DNA from: Homarus americanus
Lineage: Eukaryota; Arthropoda; Malacostraca; Decapoda; Nephropidae
Direction: 5' to 3'
NCBI RefSeq assembly: GCF_018991925.1
Contig: NW_024744529.1
Span: 523,501 to 587,500, forward strand
Length of the DNA: 64,000 nt
Below are positions 58,797 through 64,000 of the stretch, in pieces (the first letter of the stretch is position 1; every line of letters starts with the position of its first letter). The translations under genes were made by a program, and so were the position numbers. The notes under the pieces are model-generated. The model saw only the letters and a list, made by a program, of their open reading frames with translations, was not told the DNA's origin and did no database searches.

Positions 58797-59630
58797 GTAG
58801 ACAACCACTCAACACTATAGACAACCACTCAACACTATAGACAACCACTCAACACTATAGACAACCACTCAACACTATAGACAACCACTCAACACTATAG
58901 ACAACCACTCAACACTATAGACAACCACTCAACACTATATAGACAACCACTCAACACTATAGACAACCACTCAACACTATAGACAACCACTCAACACTAT
59001 AGACAACCACTCAACACTATAGACAACCACCAACACTATAGACAACCACTCAACACTATAGACAACCACTCAACACTATAGACAACCACTCAACACTATA
59101 GACAACCACCAACACTATAGACAACACTATAGACAACCACTCAACACTATAGACAACCACCAACACTCTAGACAACCACTCAACACTATAGACAACCACT
59201 CAACACTATAGACAACCACTCAACACTATAGACAACCACTCAACACTATAGACAACCACTCAACACTATAGACAACCACTCAACACTATAGACAACCACT
59301 CAACACTATAGACAACCACTCATAGACAACCACTCAACACTATAGACAACCACTCAACACTAACACTAGACAACCACTCAACACTATAGACAACCACTCA
59401 ACACTATAGACAACCACTCAACACTATAGACAACCACTCAACACTATAGACAACCACTCAACACTCTAGACAACCACTCAACACTATAGACAACCACTCA
59501 ACACTATAGACAACCACTCAACACTATAGACAACCACTCAACACTATAGACAACCACTCAACACTATAGACAACCACTCAACACTATAGACAACCACTCA
59601 ACACTATAGACAACCACTCAACACTATAGC
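58797..59630 (+). repeat. 20-bp minisatellite (ACAACCACTCAACACTATAG)
   Basis: About 41 units, mostly identical, with rare CTCTAG variants and a few truncated units at 59028, 59115-59170 and 59325-59372. Confidence 0.95.
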
Positions 59631-59634
59631 CTAA

Positions 59635-60595
59635 GTCTGTGGGGACGATGATGTGTGAACCTTACTGCTTGTACCATGAAAAGAGCATCCAATCAGACAG
59701 ACAGCGGGCGAACGTTCGTCTGGCTCTCTGGCGTAATAAGGAACGCCAGGCACTGTTGATCGCTGGTATTAGCGGTGTTGTTACACGGCCTAAGATAGGG
59801 AGAACTGATTATCCAACGTACCAGTGTTCGGGAGGAATAACACCCAGCCTCCAAGTAAACAGCTCCTTATAGTGGTAGACCATGGCGGCCCCCCACACAC
59901 ACACACTGGCTATGTAAACCCACAATAGTACACTTCTTCCTCACATAACAAACCTCGTTAACTCTTAAGTTTATAAAAGTCCATCAACACACACTCGTAC
60001 ACACAGACTCACAATCTATCTGTATGTCAGTCCATCTGTCCATCGATAGATATTGTCTATTATATTTATACAAAATAAAGAAACTTTAATGCAATCTCAT
60101 CACAGATAGAGCAGACGGCGATGACCCCAGCAGCTAGCCTCAGATGTGTGACAGCAGACATGTTCACCGCAGGATGTCAATCGCCATAAGAGTTGACCGT
60201 CTTGGGTGTGGTAGGACGGTTTGTGAGACACCGTCAGTGACTCGCTGCTTCAGATGCAAACCTCAACCGAATTTATTTATTTATTGTGTTAATCTATTTA
60301 TCTTAAGGAAAAAGAACAGATGTAAGAGAGGAGATCTTGTCCACTTAAATACTCGAGCCTGAAAAATAGATAACCCTCGGCGGCAGTTCCACAAGGGCCT
60401 GACGTCACGTATCACACACACACAAACTGGTCGAGGTAATCAACCTTCGGCGTTAGCCTTGTGGTCCTGAGTCTTGATATCACGTACCTCAGACAAGTTA
60501 AAACAGAATTAGTATATCTCCAAACTTTTTTGTGTGGATATTTGTGAACCAGTTTCATTATCCACCACAAGCAGGGTAAGATAGTCTGCAGTAGA
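59635..60595. other. No gene recognised
   Basis: 59639-59872 is open on the plus strand from GTG (77 codons) with no known domain. One isolated TGACGTCA lies at 60400. Confidence 0.5.
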
Positions 60596-60599
60596 TATA

Positions 60600-60840
60600 T
60601 CCATAATCCCCTCCCAGCCCCTCCCCCCGGCCCCTTTCCTTCTCCCCACCTTCAGATTCACCCCGCCCTGCTTTCCCCCAACCCCCCACCTTTAGATTCA
60701 CCCCTCCCTGTCCTCACCAATCCCCCCACCCTTAGATACAACCCTCCCTGCTTCCCGCCCCCTCCCCCTCTTTATATACACGCCTCCTTGCTCCCAACCC
60801 CTCCCCATCCCCTCCCACCTCCCTACTCCCCCCGAACCTT
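60600..60840 (+). repeat. C-rich repeat (CCCCACCTTTAGATTCACCC)
   Basis: Three or four irregular 60-bp-class units with CTTTAGATTCACCCCTCCCTG-like cores in C-rich sequence. Confidence 0.65.
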
Positions 60841-61045
60841 AGCTTTGTGTCTGGGTATTTAGTGAAAGGTAAGCGAGAGGGATACAATTTGCCCACACAG
60901 TAAGAGGGAGTGACAGGTGAAAGGAACGAAAAAGAAAGTTAGAGAAAGGTCTTTCTTGCAGGTCCATCTGTGTTGACGTAACGAGAAAATTTCATCTTTC
61001 TTCGTGTAACATCAGGCAATGGCGCCGTCGATTACTACTGTTAAT

Positions 61046-61053
61046 GATGAAAG

Positions 61054-61106
<53 letters not shown>
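61046..61106 (+). repeat. GATA tetranucleotide array
   Basis: About 14 GATA units, followed by variants GATAAATGAATG and GATATGTAGATA to about 61170. Confidence 0.95.
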
Positions 61107-61107
<1 letters not shown>

Positions 61108-61536
61108 ATGAATGGATAGACAAGTGGGTAGATATGTAGATAGATAGCTGGAGGGGTAGATATGCAGATATATCATTACCCACATAACACTAGCCGTCAT
61201 GGTGGGGGATGTCTGCTGTGCCTGCAGTTGGAAGGCCGACCGACATCATGCATAGTAAACAGCGGCGGTCATAGAACACCGCTCAGGTGAATCACCCTTA
61301 CCACCCTGGGGGGGGGGAGGGCAACAGAGAGTGCGGGGGAGACATAATTAAAAAAAAAAGAGAGAGAACCAGTGATGTAAATTCTACAGTACATGGTTTG
61401 TTAAAAAAAAACGAATTTAAGAGTGAAAAAAATTCGTGAGAGAGAAATAGGTACTATTACAAGTTTTATTCTAAACATTAAATTCCCAGCTATTAGTTCC
61501 CACGAGAATTTTCCCATTATTAGTTCCCCCGTTAAA

Positions 61537-61580
61537 TTTTCCGCCAAAACTTTCTCGGCTTAAATTTTCCCGCCAAAAAT
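61537..61580 (+). promoter_or_regulatory. Two E2F-like sites
   Basis: TTTTCCGCCAAAA (61537-61549) and ATTTTCCCGCCAAAA (61564-61578) match the E2F/DP consensus TTTSSCGC followed by its A-rich half. An ATG follows 31 nt after the second site. The function is an inference. Confidence 0.35.
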
Positions 61581-61610
61581 CGACAAGGCCGCTACGATTT
61601 GTTTACAGTT

Positions 61611-61688
61611 ATGGCGCGTGGAGGCACGTGTGATACTAAACCCAAGTCGACCACTGGGAAAAGGGTCCCTACGCGGCCCGCATGGTAA
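61611..61688 (+). CDS. Short open segment downstream of E2F-like sites, possible first exon
   Basis: The 25 codons begin MARGGTCDTKPK and continue STTGKRVPTRP, giving a basic, threonine-rich peptide with CpG-rich codons, unlike the AT-rich flanks. A moderate donor GCATG|GTAAAC lies at 61684/61685, just before the stop, so it could be a first coding exon of 74 nt. I do not recognise the peptide. The minus strand is also open here, so the frame is not unique. No second exon was found to the right. Confidence 0.2.
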   Translation: MARGGTCDTKPKSTTGKRVPTRPAW

Positions 61689-61977
61689 ACACAGGTGTCC
61701 GGTGTCCCACTGAGGTAATGACTTAGTAAGAGATGCCACCACGCGTGTCTGGTAAATCGTGTAGCACCTCAGGTTAACAGAATTATCTCTTGTTACTATA
61801 ACCGTTGTTCTGTCTGTTAAGTTTATCTCTGCTTAAGCTACAGTATACCAGGTTCGCTATACTGTTATATATTTTATGTTACGTAGTGAAGAGTTACTAA
61901 TTATATCGAGCTAATGGTGTTGATTATGTTATTACATACAGATAATTCATCAAGGATATGGATCCTATTGTCTCTGT

Positions 61978-62023
61978 CCGTCTTCTGCCTGTCTGTCTTC
62001 TGTCTGTCTGTCTGTCTGTCTGA
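61978..62023 (+). repeat. TCTG tetranucleotide array
   Basis: (TCTG)n with TCTTC interruptions. 62030-62750 is AT-rich with nothing recognised. Confidence 0.85.
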
Positions 62024-62754
62024 ATGCCGATAAATTGCTAAATATATGAGTCGTTGATTATATATGTTCATCCGTCTATATGACTGAGGAACTCTCCGGG
62101 CTAAAGACCAATACATGTTGTTGACATAATTGTTGTTAATCTTGTTGTTACTGACAAAGAATTTATTTGTCCATCCGTAAGCTTATGTGACGAATGCTTC
62201 CAGCAATCACCTTTAAACCTCAAGTAATATATTATGTAAATTATACCGGAGCGACCTTATATTTTGGTCCCGATTGATTACACATGAAAGGTCAGAATCC
62301 CACAGAACCTGAGATACAATATACTCGTATATATTGTTCATCCTTCTGTCGACGACTGAACGTTAAGGGGAACTGAAGATCATGCCAAAACGTTCCTCAC
62401 GCCATCCCTTACCATAAAAATTATACACATTTTGCATTTATAATCCACATGATTGATCCAAGCCAAAATCCTGACGCTCAATGACGAAGGTATCACCAGC
62501 TGCGGTAACAGTACAATACAGCCTCACCGCCGCTCTGAACTAAAACCGACTAACTTTTAGAATGCGCTCTGGGTTATCTTATGACTTAAACCGGTCAGAT
62601 GTCAAGGTCATGAGGGTTACAGGTCATCTCTCAGACTAGGGAAGGTTAGGAGGCTTGTACAGTACAGCAGCAGGTCATGTGATGTGGTAGATATACTGTA
62701 CACTACTGTACATATATTCAGTAAAGTCGTTAAACGAGTTTACATTGATTCAGC

Positions 62755-63060
62755 ATGTATATAAACAGTGCAGACATAGAATGTACATAGACAATGCAGG
62801 TATGTAAACAATGTACATAGGCAATGCAGGAATATAAACAATGTCCCGGTACATACACAGTGTAGGAATATAAACAATGTCCCGGTACATACACAGTGTA
62901 GGAATATAAACAATGTCCCGGTACATACACAGTGTAGGAATATAAACAATGTCCCGGTACATACACAGTGTAGGAATATAAACAATGTCCCGGTACATAC
63001 ACAGTGTAGGAATATAAACAATGGTTATAGACAGTACAGGTATACAAACAATAGTCTTCA
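62755..63060 (+). repeat. 36-bp minisatellite (ATGTCCCGGTACATACACAG)
   Basis: Five nearly perfect 36-bp units (62838-63020) ending TGTAGGAATATAAACA, flanked by shorter diverged units. Because 36 is a multiple of three, all three minus-strand frames stay open. Confidence 0.95.
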
Positions 63061-63234
63061 AGTAACAACTGAGCCAGAAGGAGTTTTATTATCATCAGCT
63101 CTTGTATAATTAAATATAAACTAATAGAGCTTAATGAATGTCAACAAAGGTTTAGGAAACCTTCTACTTCTCATTATTTTTTATATGTATTAGAATAAGT
63201 ATTATTAATTTTTTCATCACTTATCAGCTTACTA

Positions 63235-63420
63235 GCCGTTCGGCCAATTGGTCTATCCAGTGTTAGTACAGGAGGAAATCGGGGCCCGGGAACTGTGGTG
63301 ATTGGTAGGAACTAGGGCCACACTAGATCACTCCCTTCTCACGTGTGTCCGGGCCAAGCAGGATTCAAACCCTTGACATTCCAGGAGAGATACGCGCGTT
63401 ACCACTTGTACCACTAACAC
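63235..63420 (-). mobile_element. Second SINE type with tRNA-like head and LINE-like tail
   Basis: On the minus strand a tRNA-like head starts at about 63420: GTTAGTGGTACAAGTGGTAA (box A region), then box B AGGGTTTGAATCCTG near 63370. The body does not match the SINE family at 28, 33 and 37 kb. Near the 3' end it contains ATAGACCAATTGGCC (63242-63256), nearly the same as ATAGGCCAATAGGCC in the 3' UTR of the CR1-like LINE at 57.27 kb. This pattern fits a SINE that borrowed a LINE tail. Boundaries are approximate. Confidence 0.55.
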
Positions 63421-63619
63421 CCCCAACTTGTTTGTTCAAGAAAATTCACCAAATTCACAATACTTATATCTGACTTTCTTTTCCCATTAAAACTACTAAA
63501 GTCTTGAAGCTATCGCTTTCAAATATTCAGTCTTGATTTGTGAAGCCTTGGCCAAGCACAGTATTACTGGTCAAGTGTTGTAATCTTAGCCACTGAACAA
63601 TGCTTAGCTACAGTGAAAA

Positions 63620-63930
63620 AAAAAGGTTTGGTCACACAAAGCAAGGTTTGGCCACACGAAACAAGGCTTGGCCACACGAAACAAGGCTTGGCCACTCGGA
63701 ACAAGCTTTGGCCAAACGGAACAAGGTTTGGCCACACAGAACAAACCTTGGCCACAGGAAACAACGCTTGGCCACTCGGAACTAGCTTTGGCCAAACGGA
63801 ACAAGGTTTGGCCACACGGAACAAACCTTGGCCACACGAAACAAGGATTGGCTACACGGAACAAGACTTGACCACACGGAACAAGGCTTGACCACACGGA
63901 ACAAGGTTTGACCACACGGAACAAGGCTGA
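63620..63930 (+). repeat. 20-bp minisatellite with 80-bp higher-order unit
   Basis: Basic unit GGCCACACGGAACAAGGCTT. Variants recur in fixed order so that GCCACTCGGA appears at 63691 and 63771, an 80-bp period of four monomers. Confidence 0.9.
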
Positions 63931-64000
63931 CAAAATTCCGGCACGTATCAGAGCGGAATTACAGATGCTGGCAGAGACTCCGGCAAGAATCTTGCTCATA

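Noticed and set aside
58797..59630. A CRISPR-like or VNTR coding array of 20-bp units.
   Set aside because: No spacers; stops occur in each frame because 20 is not a multiple of three. It is a plain minisatellite.
61560..61742. A 60-codon minus-strand frame overlapping the E2F-like segment.
   Set aside because: Not recognised and in conflict with the plus-strand reading; kept only as a reason to lower confidence there.

Overview
This window looks like non-coding DNA from an animal nuclear genome, most likely an arthropod and probably a decapod crustacean. The arthropod call rests on internal arrays of the telomere pentamer TTAGG/CCTAA (near 13.85, 21.1, 27.3, 31.3-31.5 and 57.35 kb). The decapod call is an inference from the very high density of simple repeats (AT, AC, AG, AAT, ACC, GATA, GACA) and minisatellites. 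Nothing looks prokaryotic or viral, and most open frames are simple-repeat translations.

Coding content is minimal. The one confident coding segment is an 85-codon internal exon on the minus strand (35606-35860) encoding two TPR units that closely resemble the N-terminal part of tetratricopeptide repeat protein 28 (TTC28). It has a pyrimidine tract plus AG before it and a GT donor after it. A 32-codon minus-strand segment at 46270-46365 ends in a strong donor in the matching phase and may be the first coding exon. That would leave a 10.4 kb intron filled with minisatellites. No further TTC28 exon was found below 35.6 kb, so much of the left half may be intron of the same gene or intergenic.

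Mobile elements are old and short. Two 5'-truncated CR1-like LINE copies lie head to tail at 55.83-57.32 kb, the first with reverse-transcriptase motifs and several frame lesions. A more decayed LINE relic is at 43.2 kb. A tRNA-derived SINE family has three copies (28.45-28.73 minus, 33.78-34.05 plus, 37.03-37.27 minus). A second SINE type at 63.24-63.42 kb shares a short 3' tail motif with the LINE. Other tRNA-headed candidates lie at 22.1 and 45.0 kb. One end of a hAT-like DNA transposon is at 10.8-10.95 kb. A roughly 230 bp unidentified repeat occurs at 15.2 and 19.4 kb.

Layout: 0-20 kb is almost continuous microsatellite and minisatellite DNA, including a 1.35 kb polypurine stretch and a cluster of CRE-like TGACGTCA sites. 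22.45-24.93 kb is a 46-bp satellite of about 50 units. 25-35 kb mixes pyrimidine tracts, degenerate repeats and SINEs. 35.6-46.4 kb holds the TTC28-like exons and large tandem arrays. 46.4-54.9 kb is mostly single-copy-looking AT-rich DNA containing heavily decayed tandem repeats. 55-64 kb holds the LINEs and five more minisatellites.

No coherent new multi-gene system is visible. The most promising undescribed item is a short dispersed element built on CACCTGAAGA, found at about eight places and repeatedly joined to TTAGG arrays, once forming a near-perfect hairpin.
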